From: Deltaproteobacteria bacterium
GTDB taxonomy: Bacteria > Myxococcota_A > Polyangia > Polyangiales > Polyangiaceae
Assembly: GCA_003235365.1 (NCBI GenBank)
Contig: QJWJ01000254.1
Span: 1 to 64,000 of the forward strand
Length of the DNA stretch: 64,000 nucleotides
Reading direction: 5' to 3'
Made by a program: the position numbers and the translations under genes. The notes under the pieces are model-generated. The model ran no database searches and had not been told where the DNA came from. It saw only the letters and a list, made by a program, of their open reading frames with translations. Positions 9,496 through 18,753 of this stretch are shown here, in pieces. Each line of letters starts with the position of its first letter. Position 1 is the stretch's first letter.

Positions 9496-10251
9496 TCAAC
9501 GCAGCCAGCCCAAGGCCCGTAGGCCCTCGTGCACCCCAGCTGCGTACTTGGCGGACGCGAAGTAGACGTGGGGGTGGCCTCGCAAATCACCGAGCGCGGC
9601 ATGACCGTTGCCCACGACGATCGCTGGCCATGGCCCGACCAGCATCGTGCGGTCGTTTCCCGAATCGCCCGCTGCCACGATTCGCTGAGACGACAACCCC
9701 CAGTGTTCGATCAGGTAGCGCACGGCCCCGCCCTTGGCGCCAGCTGCGGGTGCAACGTCCAGGTAATGGTCCATGCAGTAGATCGTCTGCGTCTCGAAAG
9801 TCAGCAAGTCGAGCGCCGCTTCCACCCGCTCGCGGACTTCGGGAGTGTCGGCCGCGAAGTAGCTGACCTTGTGCGCGTGCTGCTCGTGGTCGGGCTGCAG
9901 CCGCATGCCCGGCATGCCTTCGAGCACCTGGCGCACTCGGTGAGCGTCGAAGCCGTCGGCGCTGAGATACGCATGGTACCCGGTGTGCGGCCTGGACTCG
10001 GCTCCGAGATACAACTCGGCGCCAACGGCGGTAACGAACGCGTCGAAGTCCCCATCGGCGAACCCCACGTCGCGCAACACCTCACGCGCATCGTCGATGC
10101 CGCGACCGGTGGCGACGACCCATCGCAAACGGCCACCTCTGGCGAGTTGCTCGTCGCGCGAAGCAAGCACGGCCGCACGCAAGCGCTCCAAACTCTCCGA
10201 CTCCCCGAGCAAGGTGCCGTCGATGTCCGTTACCAAGCACCAGTCAGCCAT
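9496..10251 (-). CDS. HAD-superfamily phosphatase, sucrose-phosphatase-like
   Basis: A 251-residue HAD hydrolase of the Cof/sucrose-6-phosphate phosphatase type. Motif I is VTDIDGTLLGESE, motif II VVATGRG, motif III lysine in AKGGAVRYLI and motif IV AAGDSGNDRTML. The insertion between motifs II and III has the length of a C2-type alpha/beta cap. The ATG at 10251 (MADWCLVTDIDGT) places motif I at the very start, as in the family; the open frame extends upstream with unconserved Arg/Pro-rich sequence. A role in sugar-phosphate metabolism (sucrose, mannosylglycerate or similar osmolyte phosphates) is possible but unproven. It is divergent from hrpB. Confidence 0.87.
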   Translation of the reverse strand: MADWCLVTDIDGTLLGESESLERLRAAVLASRDEQLARGGRLRWVVATGRGIDDAREVLRDVGFADGDFDAFVTAVGAELYLGAESRPHTGYHAYLSADGFDAHRVRQVLEGMPGMRLQPDHEQHAHKVSYFAADTPEVRERVEAALDLLTFETQTIYCMDHYLDVAPAAGAKGGAVRYLIEHWGLSSQRIVAAGDSGNDRTMLVGPWPAIVVGNGHAALGDLRGHPHVYFASAKYAAGVHEGLRALGWLR

Positions 10252-10524
10252 GTCGACCAAGACGGATTGTATACCCGGCACGGGCCTACTTTGGTCGATA
10301 CCTGGCGACGACGCCAACCAAAGCCGCCTCGCGAAGTGCCGTCGGCAGCTCCAGCGCGGTGGCCGCTGCCCGCGGGTGCCTGGCGGCGCGACGCACCGGG
10401 ACGGACCGGGTGAAGTGAGACCGATGACGGACCGGGCCACCCCACAAAAAAAACCCACGATTTCTGCTGGCGCACCGAGTCCGAGTGCGCTTTGAGTGGC
10501 CCTGACCACACCGCCACGTCTGCA

Positions 10525-13065
10525 ATGCTCCCCATCGACCCGCTACTGCCCGAGATCCTCGCCTCGCTGGCCAACAATCCTCGTTTGGTGCTCGAAGCAC
10601 CACCCGGCGCGGGCAAGACGACGCGCGTTCCGCGTGCCCTGTGTGAGGCTTTCATGCACGACCCGGGCGAAGTGCTCGTGACCGAGCCTCGGCGGCTCGC
10701 AGCGCGACTGGCGGCGAGTCACGTCGCTAGCACGATGGGCGTGCCGCTGGGCGGATTGGTCGGCTACAGCGTTCGCTTCGAGGACAAGAGCGGCCCACAG
10801 ACGCGTCTGCGCTACGCCACCGAAGGTGTGGTCTTGCAACGTCTACTCGGCGACCCGGCACTGAGCAGCGTGCACAGCGTCGTGCTCGACGAATTTCACG
10901 AACGACACCTGGCGACGGACCAGCTGTTGGCATTACTCGACGACCTCTGCCGACGCCGCCCGGACCTGCGGCTGGTCGTGATGAGCGCAACGCTCGACGC
11001 CGACCCCATCGCGCGCTTTTTGGGTGATTGCCCACGTCTGCGCAGCGACGGGCGTGTTCACGCCATCACCCTGAGACATCAACCCGAACCCGATGAGCGC
11101 CCGCTCGAAAAGCAGGTAGCCAGTGCGGTCCGTGACATCGCCAAGGAGCAGACGGCGGGAGACGTCCTCGTGTTCTTGCCGGGCGCAGGCGAAATCGAGC
11201 GCTGTCGGCGTTTGCTCGAAGAGCGTGACAACCCCTTCGAAATGCACGTCCTACACGGCGAGATGCCGATGGCAGCGCAGGCCGCGGCGGTTGCACCCAG
11301 TCGCCAGCGCAAACTGATCTTGGCCACCAACGTGGCTGAGTCCTCGGTGACCATCGACGGGGTGACCGCCGTCGTCGACTCGGGCACCGCCCGCATCGCC
11401 GGCTACTCGCCGTTCAGCGGACGAGCGACGTTGACGGTATCTCCGATCAGCAAGAGTTCGGCGACCCAGCGCGCTGGCCGCGCCGGAAGAACAGCCCCCG
11501 GTCTGGTGTTGCGACTGTTTACCGAAGAGGACTTTCGACGCCGCCCCGAACGAGATACACCCGAGCTGTTGCGTTCGGACTTGTCCCAGTTCGTTCTGCA
11601 ACTGCTGGGTATGGGACACCACACCGAAACACTGCGCTGGTTGCAGGCTCCCCCGGCCACCGCCCTCGACGCGGCGACAGGACTGTTGTCACGGCTCGGC
11701 GCGATCGATGAACGGAGCGAGCTGACGCCGATCGGCCGCGCCATGGTCCGATTGCCAACCACACCGCGATTGGGGAGGCTCCTGCACAGCGCCGTCAGCG
11801 CGGGCATTGGCGACGACGGTGCTCTTGCCGCGGCGATTCTCTCGGAGCGCGACATTCGCGTCGCGCCACGCGGCGCGGTGTGGGACCTACCCAGCGGCCC
11901 CTGCGACATCGCCGAACGCATGGAGGCATTTCGGCAGGCGAACGACGCCAACTTTCGACCGGGCCCGCTACGGGCGATGGGGCTCGACGGCGCGCGAGTC
12001 CGCGCCGTCGAGCGCAGTTATCGCCAACTGCTGCGACTGAGCAAGCAACTGGACGGACCACGGCACCTCACGGGAACGAGCGCGGAGCGCGAGCGGCTGC
12101 TGCGCCGCTGTCTCTTGCACGCGTTCAACGACCGCGTCGCGCTGCATCAACCCGAAGGCGGTCGATTGATTCTGAGCAACGGCACTTCGGCCAAAGTGTC
12201 GCCACTGAGCATCGTACGCCACGCGCCGTTGGTGATTGCGCTCGAACTCGAGGAGCGCCACGACGCCCGCGGGGGAGCAGCGCGTGTGCAGTGGATGAGT
12301 TCCATCGAACCCGATTGGCTGTTGGACGATTACCCCGACGGGGTCAGCACCTCCGACGAGCTGAGATTCGATGGCGCCAAGCAACGCGTCGAGGCCATCA
12401 GCCGGCTCAGCTACGGCTCGGTCACCCTCGACGAAAGCCGAATCCCTGCGCAACCGGGCCCTGAGGTCGCGCGTGTGTTGTTCGAGGCGGCAAAGGGCCG
12501 CAAAGCGGCGATCTTCGGCAAGCGTTCCGCCGGTGCCGAGTATGCCGAGCGCATCGCAGTGCTGCGCAATGCCGGAGTCGGTGACGGCTGGCCGAACTCC
12601 GAGCAACTCGACGAAGATCACCTACTGCGGACAGCGTGTGAAACGGCGACTTCCATCGAGGAACTGAGCGAAGTCGACTTTGCTGCCCTGTTGCAGCACA
12701 GTCTCACGCCCGCTCAGCAGCGGTTGCTCCTGACGCAGGCGCCAAGCGCCGTGAGCTTGCCGTCGGGCCGCCGCCTGGACGTTCACTACGAACCGGGCAA
12801 ACCGCCCTGGGTGGCCTCGCGCCTGCAAGACTTCTTCGGCATGAAGTCGGGGCCGGTGATCGCCGAAGGGCGAGTTCCGCTGACGCTCCATCTGCTGGCG
12901 CCGAATCAACGCGCCGTTCAGGTCACGTCCGATCTGCATGGGTTCTGGGAGCGCCACTACGCCGAAGTGCGCAAAGAGCTGCGCCGTCGCTACCCGAAAC
13001 ACCCGTGGCCCGAGGACGGCGCCAACGCGGAGCCGCCTCCACCGCGCCCACCTCGGCGGCGTTGA
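10525..13065 (+). CDS. hrpB: ATP-dependent helicase HrpB
   Basis: An 846-residue DExH-box helicase of the HrpB family. Walker A is APPGAGKTTRVPRAL, Walker B is VLDEFHERHLATDQ (DEFH), motif III is VMSATLD and motif VI is SATQRAGRAGR. The helicase-associated region and the HrpB C-terminal domain (ending EVRKELRRRYPKHPWPED) follow in the expected order. The ATG at 10525 gives MLPIDPLLPEIL, a typical HrpB N-terminus; a TTG at 10492 is also in frame. The exact RNA substrate of HrpB is not established. The gene converges on the Cys-rich lipoprotein gene 16 bp downstream. Confidence 0.95.
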   Translation: MLPIDPLLPEILASLANNPRLVLEAPPGAGKTTRVPRALCEAFMHDPGEVLVTEPRRLAARLAASHVASTMGVPLGGLVGYSVRFEDKSGPQTRLRYATEGVVLQRLLGDPALSSVHSVVLDEFHERHLATDQLLALLDDLCRRRPDLRLVVMSATLDADPIARFLGDCPRLRSDGRVHAITLRHQPEPDERPLEKQVASAVRDIAKEQTAGDVLVFLPGAGEIERCRRLLEERDNPFEMHVLHGEMPMAAQAAAVAPSRQRKLILATNVAESSVTIDGVTAVVDSGTARIAGYSPFSGRATLTVSPISKSSATQRAGRAGRTAPGLVLRLFTEEDFRRRPERDTPELLRSDLSQFVLQLLGMGHHTETLRWLQAPPATALDAATGLLSRLGAIDERSELTPIGRAMVRLPTTPRLGRLLHSAVSAGIGDDGALAAAILSERDIRVAPRGAVWDLPSGPCDIAERMEAFRQANDANFRPGPLRAMGLDGARVRAVERSYRQLLRLSKQLDGPRHLTGTSAERERLLRRCLLHAFNDRVALHQPEGGRLILSNGTSAKVSPLSIVRHAPLVIALELEERHDARGGAARVQWMSSIEPDWLLDDYPDGVSTSDELRFDGAKQRVEAISRLSYGSVTLDESRIPAQPGPEVARVLFEAAKGRKAAIFGKRSAGAEYAERIAVLRNAGVGDGWPNSEQLDEDHLLRTACETATSIEELSEVDFAALLQHSLTPAQQRLLLTQAPSAVSLPSGRRLDVHYEPGKPPWVASRLQDFFGMKSGPVIAEGRVPLTLHLLAPNQRAVQVTSDLHGFWERHYAEVRKELRRRYPKHPWPEDGANAEPPPPRPPRRR

Positions 13066-13081
13066 CGAGATCCCTCGGGAC

Positions 13082-13825
13082 TCAGTCGACGACGCACACA
13101 CTCGGACCACCGCCCGACTCGACGTACTCGACGTCGTCAGTGCAGTGCGCGTCACCCGAGCGGCAGAAAGTGCATTCGCTGTCCGCTGAACACTGCTTCA
13201 TGCAGACGTTTCGCTTGCCGTTCACGACGCAGACCGATCCGTTGGAACAGTCGTCGTCGCCCTCACAACCCTCGGTTCCGCAGTAGCCTCCATCGAACCC
13301 ATCGAGGCAATCCAGATCGCCGGGGCAGTCGTCGTCGGTCAAACACGCCGCGCCCACCCCACAGTCACCCGGCACGCAGATCTTTCGGTTGTTGGAACCG
13401 CCGCCCGACGACCGACAGATGAACTGCGGGCTGACTTCGCCTTGGCAAAACGCATTGTCGTCGTCGTACTTCGTCGCGGTCGCCTCGCGCGTCGCCTTCT
13501 CGCAGCTCAGAAAGCACAGCATCCCGCCGGTCGACTCGAAGGGCGCACAAACCTGCGCCGTATTGCCCGTGCACTCGCCATCCACCGCACAGCACTCGTC
13601 GTCACTCGTGCACTCGTGGGTGCAGTAGCCATCCCGCACTCGATCCAAACATAGGGCGTCCCCCTGCACTTCCACGTCGGGAAAGCAGTCCGCCGCAGCA
13701 CTGCACTCCGCCCCCGTCGTCTCGTACAGGCCGCGATCCGCCGTCGTCTCTTCCTTCTTCTCGTCATCCCCACAGCTCGACACGCCTGCGATGAACAGCC
13801 CCGTGATAGCAACCCACCTTCTCAT
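13082..13825 (-). CDS. Cysteine-rich putative lipoprotein
   Basis: A 247-residue exported protein. MRRWVAITGLFIAGVSSC is a short signal peptide with a lipobox-like VSSC, so the mature chain would start at a lipidated cysteine. The rest is unusually rich in Cys, Asp and Gly, with repeating patterns such as CTSDDECC, CLTDDDCPGDLDC and CEGDDDCSNGSVC that resemble small disulfide-knotted repeats common in myxobacterial surface proteins. No enzymatic motif is visible. The ATG at 13825 was preferred over 13861 because the signal peptide begins there. It ends 16 bp from the convergent hrpB gene. Confidence 0.8.
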   Translation of the reverse strand: MRRWVAITGLFIAGVSSCGDDEKKEETTADRGLYETTGAECSAAADCFPDVEVQGDALCLDRVRDGYCTHECTSDDECCAVDGECTGNTAQVCAPFESTGGMLCFLSCEKATREATATKYDDDNAFCQGEVSPQFICRSSGGGSNNRKICVPGDCGVGAACLTDDDCPGDLDCLDGFDGGYCGTEGCEGDDDCSNGSVCVVNGKRNVCMKQCSADSECTFCRSGDAHCTDDVEYVESGGGPSVCVVD

Positions 13826-13942
13826 CGCCCGAGCGTGCCACCTGTGCCACGCCTCGGCCAAGATCCTGAAGGTGGAGGGCCCTGGACGCTTCTGCGATGT
13901 CCGTTGGGAGCGGCAGCGCCATGTCGCACCAAGTGCCTTGCT

Positions 13943-13990
13943 ACCCCAGGTTTGCGCTTGCCATCTTCCAAAGCAGAGCTAACCTGGGGT
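13943..13990. repeat. Long-arm inverted repeat upstream of a small ORF
   Basis: ACCCCAGGTT (13943-13952) and AACCTGGGGT (13981-13990) are perfect 10 bp complements separated by 28 nt. The structure ends 39 bp before the ATG of the 28-codon ORF, so it could be a leader hairpin or an operator. Confidence 0.5.
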
Positions 13991-14028
13991 TCGTCGCCAC
14001 TGCCGGCGCACCACCGAGGAGGAACGCC

Positions 14029-14115
14029 ATGATTGTCCTGAACTCAGCCGCACAGACCGTCGCTTCCTCCGTCGCCAGCCAGTTTGCGGTCGCCGAACAC
14101 ATCGCCCGTCGATGA
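14029..14115 (+). CDS. Candidate 28-residue small protein
   Basis: The ORF begins MIVLNSAAQTVASSVASQFA and ends HIARR. Its strongest support is a near-ideal Shine-Dalgarno sequence, GAGGAGG, eight bases before the ATG (the spacer is AACGCC), stronger than that of most genes here. The peptide is amphipathic, Ala/Val/Ser-rich with a basic end; I do not recognise it. It is preceded by a perfect 10 bp inverted repeat. It may be a real small protein, a leader peptide or chance. Confidence 0.35.
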   Translation: MIVLNSAAQTVASSVASQFAVAEHIARR

Positions 14116-14605
14116 GTGTCGGGATGTGAGCTCGCCCCCGTGGTGAGCGTACACCCCACACGTTCACGCGCGCAGTCTCCCGTCGGGTAGCTCCGACACT
14201 GGCGCTCGCGCTGTAGGCCCGAAAGACGAATGCCACGCGCGCCCAGCGCGCGGGCAGGCCGGTAGCGCACGCCAAGACCCCACTGCGGATCTGGCGAGGG
14301 CGGGTCACCGACGAACACCGACGGATGCGGAAGCAGCCGTCGTCGCTGTGCGAGGCTCCGAAGAATCATCACCAGGCTACTGTCCTGAACGCCAAGTTCG
14401 AGGGCACGTCTGCTTCATTCGTCCCGAACCCCTCGTTCGGGACACTCGGTGCGCGCCGCGGTGAACCCGCGATGGCGTCGCGCCGTCGAAATGCCGGTGC
14501 CGAGGCACTGGCGCCGCACCGCCACGGTGCGACCTCACTCAGCCACTCAAGCGCAGAACGGCGCTCGTCCCGGCGTTTCGCAGGCCACGAGCAGCCATCA
14601 AGACC
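14116..14605. other. Spacer upstream of rsgA with one strong hairpin
   Basis: About 490 bp with no convincing gene; the open frames through it are Arg/Ser-rich shadows. A perfect 9 bp stem GTCCCGAAC/GTTCGGGAC with a 5-nt loop lies at 14421-14443, without a T-run. The rsgA promoter should lie in the last part. Confidence 0.4.
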
Positions 14606-15730
14606 ATGCAGACACTCGACGCACTTCGAACCCTCGGTTTCAAACCCGTTCACCATCAACACTGGCTTTCTCTCGAGCCCCAAAAACATCCCTGGCGCGT
14701 GCACGCCGTCGACCGCGGCCTGTGTCGCCTCGTCTCGACCCAGCCCGACCCGGTTGCGAGCGATACTTCGACCCTCACTCCAACTGTTCAGTCGTTCGGT
14801 GAGGATTGCGAGACGCGGGATGCGCTACCACCAAAGGCCGATTCCGTGGCGGTTGGCGACTGGGTATTGCTCAACGACGACGCTGCCCAGCTTCCCCGCG
14901 TCGAGCATATCCTGACGCGCTCGACGACACTGCAGCGTGGCGCGGTGGCGGGTCAGAGCAAGCATCAACTGATCGCCTGCAACCTCGACACGGTATTCGT
15001 CGTTTGCGCCTTCGCCCCCACGGCGAAACTGCAGAGCCGGGCGCTCAACCCCCGCCGCATCGAGCGCTACGTCAGTCTGATCGCAAGCGGCGGTGCAACG
15101 CCCGTGGTGGTGCTCAACAAGGCGGATCTCGCAAGCGATCCCGCGACCGCAGCGTCAGAGCTGTCGTCGCGGTTGGGTCACGTCGAGGTCCAGCCAGTGA
15201 GCGCCACGGACGGCGACGGCGTGTCGAGACTGGTGCCCCACCTCGCGCCCGGCGACAGCGTCGCTCTCGTCGGTCCGTCAGGTGTCGGTAAGTCGACCCT
15301 GATCAATCGCCTCCTGGGACACGCCGCTCAGGACACCGGCAACGTGCGGGCGACCGACACCAAAGGCAAGCATACGACGACCCGTCGACAAATGTTGCTG
15401 ATGACCGGGGGCGCGTGGCTCATCGATACGCCGGGCATGCGTGAACTGGGCGTCGGGGAGGACGTCGCGGACGGAGGCTTCGACGACATCACCGAACTCG
15501 CCGCCCAGTGTCGCTTCACGGACTGCAGCCATCAACGCGAACCGGGCTGTGCCGTACGCCGGGCGATCGCCGATGGCGTGCTCGACCGAGATCGCCTGGA
15601 AAACCAGCAGGCGATCGCTCGTGAGTCCCTGCGTTTCGCGGCACGCCATGATGCCTACGCTCGACATCTGCAGCACAAGCATTTTCGCCAATTGAACAAG
15701 CAATACCGAGCTCACGCCAAGAAGCACTGA
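14606..15730 (+). CDS. rsgA: Ribosome small subunit-dependent GTPase RsgA
   Basis: A 374-residue circularly permuted GTPase. The order is diagnostic: an OB-fold (about 1-110), then G4 LNKAD, G5-like PVSA, G1 GPSGVGKSTLIN, G2 region GKHTTT, G3 DTPGM, and finally the zinc-binding knuckle CRFTDCSHQREPGC followed by a basic helix. The family releases late assembly factors from the 30S subunit on GTP hydrolysis. The ATG at 14606 gives MQTLDALRTLGF. The stop codon overlaps the first base of a 31 bp palindrome that separates this gene from the convergent mutS. Confidence 0.95.
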   Translation: MQTLDALRTLGFKPVHHQHWLSLEPQKHPWRVHAVDRGLCRLVSTQPDPVASDTSTLTPTVQSFGEDCETRDALPPKADSVAVGDWVLLNDDAAQLPRVEHILTRSTTLQRGAVAGQSKHQLIACNLDTVFVVCAFAPTAKLQSRALNPRRIERYVSLIASGGATPVVVLNKADLASDPATAASELSSRLGHVEVQPVSATDGDGVSRLVPHLAPGDSVALVGPSGVGKSTLINRLLGHAAQDTGNVRATDTKGKHTTTRRQMLLMTGGAWLIDTPGMRELGVGEDVADGGFDDITELAAQCRFTDCSHQREPGCAVRRAIADGVLDRDRLENQQAIARESLRFAARHDAYARHLQHKHFRQLNKQYRAHAKKH

Positions 15731-15775
15731 ATGAGCGTTCGCGATTCGCGAACGCTCATTCGATGCAACCGCCAC
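15730..15775 (-). repeat. Dispersed repeat family A, partial reversed copy with 31 bp palindrome
   Basis: Perfect arms AATGAGCGTTCGCGA (15730-15744) and TCGCGAACGCTCATT (15746-15760) flank a single central base, followed by TCGATGCAAC, the reverse complement of the sequence preceding the palindrome in the other copies. Compared with the 27.1 kb copy the stem carries a compensated A-T to C-G change. It sits between the 3' ends of rsgA and mutS and may terminate both. Confidence 0.7.
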
Positions 15776-15840
15776 GGCAGGCAACGACGGTCCAATCTGC
15801 CCCTCGACGCGACGAGACCAGCACCAGTCGGTGCCGCCCG

Positions 15841-18453
15841 TCAGTTCAAGCGCTTTTTGACCTTGGCCAACAACTGCAAGGCATCCATCGGAGACAGGCG
15901 ATCGAGATCCACCGCGCGCAACAAGCCGAGCGCTTCTTCGGTTCGAGCATCGTTCGGGGCTTCAGCCGCGTGCGCTGCGAACAGATCGAGCTGGTTGGGG
16001 TTGTTGCGGCGCGCCTGCTTCACCGGAGTGTGCGGTTGGCTCTGCGGTTGCCCTTCAAACGTCTCGAGCAACGATTGAGCGCGCGCGAGCACGACCTCCG
16101 GCAACCCCGCAAGCTTGGCAACCGCCACGCCGTAGCTCCGGTTCGCTGCGCCATGAACCAGACGGTGCAAGAAGACGATGTCGCCACGTTGTTCGCGCGC
16201 ACTGACGCTGTAGTTGTCGACGTGCTCGCTCTGGCTCGCGAGCGCAGTCAGCTCGTGATAGTGCGTTGCGAACAGCGCGCGACACCGACACACGTCGTCG
16301 AGGTGCTCGGCAACTGCCCACGCGATCGCCAGACCGTCGAATGTACTCGTACCGCGCCCGATCTCGTCGAGGATCACCAAGGAGCGAGACGTCGCAAACC
16401 GCAGGATGTCTGCGGTTTCGCGCATTTCGACCATGAAGGTGCTCTCCCCCTGCGCCAAGTTGTCGCTCGCGCCGACGCGCGACAACACACGGTCGGCCAC
16501 GCCGACGCGCGCCGAGCGCGCCGGAACGAAAGCGCCCATTTGAGCGAGAATGGTGATCAGTGCCACTTGCCGCAGGAACGTACTCTTGCCGGCCATGTTG
16601 GGCCCGGTGACGATCCACAAGCGCAGCGCACTCGTATCGAGATGCACGTCGTTGGGTACGAATCGGCCCGCGGCGGCGAGCTTCTCGACGACCGGGTGAC
16701 GCCCCTCATCGATTTCGAGGTGTTCACCGTCTGCGACTTCCGGTCGCACGTAGTCGTTCTCGTGAGCGACTTGCGCGAGCGCCGCAGCGACGTCCCATGC
16801 CGCAACCGTGACCGCGAGTTGACGAATGCGCTCAGCAGCCTCGCGCACCGTCTCAGAGAGATTGCGGAGCAGTTCGAGTTCGCGACTGCGATGGCGCTCC
16901 TCTGCGGTCGCAATGCGATCGGCGAGCTCGTCCAATTCGTCGAGCGTGTAGCGCTCGCCCGTTGCCACGGTTTGCTTGCGCCGCCAGGATTTGGGCACCT
17001 TGGCCACGTGCGCTTTGCCGATCTCGAGGTACCACCCAAAGACGCGAGTGTACTTCGCTCGCAGCGTCGCGATGCCCGTGCTTTCGCGAAGCCGCCCCTC
17101 GAGCTCGACGACCAGCTGTGCGCCACGTTGGCGCGTGTCTTGAAGCTCGGCCAGATCGGCGTCGAACTCCGCCTTGAAGATCGCGCCCTCTTTGGCCATC
17201 GCGGGAGGTCTTTCGACTAGAGCAGCGTCGAGCGCTTCAGCGACGTCGCTGACCACGTCTTGGTCACCGTCGGCACCGACCACTTGCTGATCCGCTTCGG
17301 GCAGGGAGCGCAATTGCTCGAGCGCGCTGGCCGAAGCGCACAAGCTGTCACGAATGGCACCCAAGTCTTTGGGGCTCGCCTCCCCCAACACGACCCTCGA
17401 TACGAGCCGCTCGAGGTCGGCCACCCCCTTGAGTGTCTGGCGCAGCTGACTCCGGGTACTGGCGTGCATCACGAACGCCTCGACCGCGTCGAGGCGACGG
17501 CGGATCTCCGCGACGTTGGTCAGCGGTGCGAGCAAACGCCGCCGCAACAGCCGAGCACCAGGATGCGTGCACGTGGCATCGATGACGTTCAGCAAGGTCG
17601 TCGACGGATCACCGACGTTCGACTGCACGAGTTCCAGGTGTCGCTGCGCATTCGGATCGATGACCATCGTCGTCGACGGATCCCAGCGGCCAATCGCGCG
17701 GACGGGAAGGTCCACGCCCGGCGTGCAAGCTCGCGCAAACCGCAACGTGCGAGCCACGGCCTGACGCTCGACGTCCGTCAACCCCGCTCCATCGCGCGCC
17801 AGCTCTCCGAGCGCGATCTCCCCCTCGACTTCGTTGAGCGGCGCATCCCCACGCACGGCCGCCTTGCCCAACACGCCGCGCAGAGCCTCTTCACAGCTTT
17901 GTTGCTGCTCGGCATCCGAAGCCGCAATCAGCACCTCTCGAGGAGCGGCATGCACCAACTCGCCAATGGCCGCCGTGAAGTCCGTCAGGGGCGCGACTCG
18001 CAACTCGCCAGTCGAGATGTCGAGCAGCGCGACGCCGACTCCGCGCGACCCGACGACGACCGCCGACAGCCAGTTGTTTTCTCTGCCGCGCAAGTGGTCG
18101 TCGTGGGTGGTGAGCCCTGGCGTCAGCACTCGCACGACCTCGCGAGGCACGATGCCTTTGACCATCTTGGGATCGGCCATCTGTTCGCAGATGGCAACCT
18201 GATAACCCGCCTCCAACATGCGGCCGATGTAGGAATGGGCAGCGTGGTGCGGAACGCCAGCCATCGGGATCTCGTCTGGCTTGCCCTTGTTGCGACTGGT
18301 GAGGGTGAGATTCAAGACGGACGCGCACAGCACTGCGTCGTCGCCGAACATCTCGTAGAAGTCACCAAGCCGAAAGAACAGAACCGCATCGGGGTAGGCA
18401 CGCTTGGCAGCGGCGTGCTGGTCCATGACCGGAGTGCTCTTTGCCGCAGCCAT
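15841..18453 (-). CDS. mutS: DNA mismatch repair protein MutS
   Basis: An 870-residue MutS. The mismatch-binding F-x-E motif appears in FFRLGDFYEMFGDDA near residue 30. The C-terminal ATPase has Walker A GPNMAGKSTFLRQ, Walker B VILDEIGRGTSTFDG and the conserved ATHYHEL. Length and domain order are those of a full MutS1 protein, which scans DNA for mispairs and recruits MutL. No mutL is nearby. The start MAAAKSTPVMDQ is the only ATG near the conserved N-terminus. It converges with rsgA across repeat family A. Confidence 0.97.
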   Translation of the reverse strand: MAAAKSTPVMDQHAAAKRAYPDAVLFFRLGDFYEMFGDDAVLCASVLNLTLTSRNKGKPDEIPMAGVPHHAAHSYIGRMLEAGYQVAICEQMADPKMVKGIVPREVVRVLTPGLTTHDDHLRGRENNWLSAVVVGSRGVGVALLDISTGELRVAPLTDFTAAIGELVHAAPREVLIAASDAEQQQSCEEALRGVLGKAAVRGDAPLNEVEGEIALGELARDGAGLTDVERQAVARTLRFARACTPGVDLPVRAIGRWDPSTTMVIDPNAQRHLELVQSNVGDPSTTLLNVIDATCTHPGARLLRRRLLAPLTNVAEIRRRLDAVEAFVMHASTRSQLRQTLKGVADLERLVSRVVLGEASPKDLGAIRDSLCASASALEQLRSLPEADQQVVGADGDQDVVSDVAEALDAALVERPPAMAKEGAIFKAEFDADLAELQDTRQRGAQLVVELEGRLRESTGIATLRAKYTRVFGWYLEIGKAHVAKVPKSWRRKQTVATGERYTLDELDELADRIATAEERHRSRELELLRNLSETVREAAERIRQLAVTVAAWDVAAALAQVAHENDYVRPEVADGEHLEIDEGRHPVVEKLAAAGRFVPNDVHLDTSALRLWIVTGPNMAGKSTFLRQVALITILAQMGAFVPARSARVGVADRVLSRVGASDNLAQGESTFMVEMRETADILRFATSRSLVILDEIGRGTSTFDGLAIAWAVAEHLDDVCRCRALFATHYHELTALASQSEHVDNYSVSAREQRGDIVFLHRLVHGAANRSYGVAVAKLAGLPEVVLARAQSLLETFEGQPQSQPHTPVKQARRNNPNQLDLFAAHAAEAPNDARTEEALGLLRAVDLDRLSPMDALQLLAKVKKRLN

Positions 18454-18753
18454 CGCTTCTGCTCAAACCGTAGCGACCAGCGACGACGTCCCTCGAAACG
18501 TCACCCACGGAATCGCGACCAGCGCTCGACCGCCGATCTCCTCCGATCGACGAGGGAACGCCACATGACGTCTGGCGTGCCCGCCGAGCGCCTCACGAAA
18601 CTCACTGCGCGGATCACTGCGCCGAGTTACTGATCTCCGAATGCTCTGTTCGTAGTTCATCAGTGTTAGGAGCGAAGCGTTCGCTGAGCGCTTCCACGAG
18701 AACCGATCACGACGATGCCCGCGCATCGCACGGCCGTCTTAGCAGAGAGCCGG
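18454..18753. other. Spacer between mutS and the lipoprotein operon
   Basis: Three hundred bases between two minus-strand genes. It must contain the mutS promoter. I see no ORF with a ribosome site, no strong hairpin and no repeat. Confidence 0.4.

Noticed and set aside
8982-9602. Minus-strand 206-codon frame between the NPW protein and the HAD phosphatase
   Set aside because: It overlaps the start of well-supported HAD coding sequence, has biased composition and no ribosome site or motif.
14325-14915. Plus-strand 196-codon frame overlapping the start of rsgA
   Set aside because: It overlaps clear RsgA coding sequence in another frame and is Ser/Arg/Pro-rich.
18564-18632. 22-codon ORF in the spacer upstream of mutS
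   Set aside because: No ribosome site and no conserved-looking sequence.
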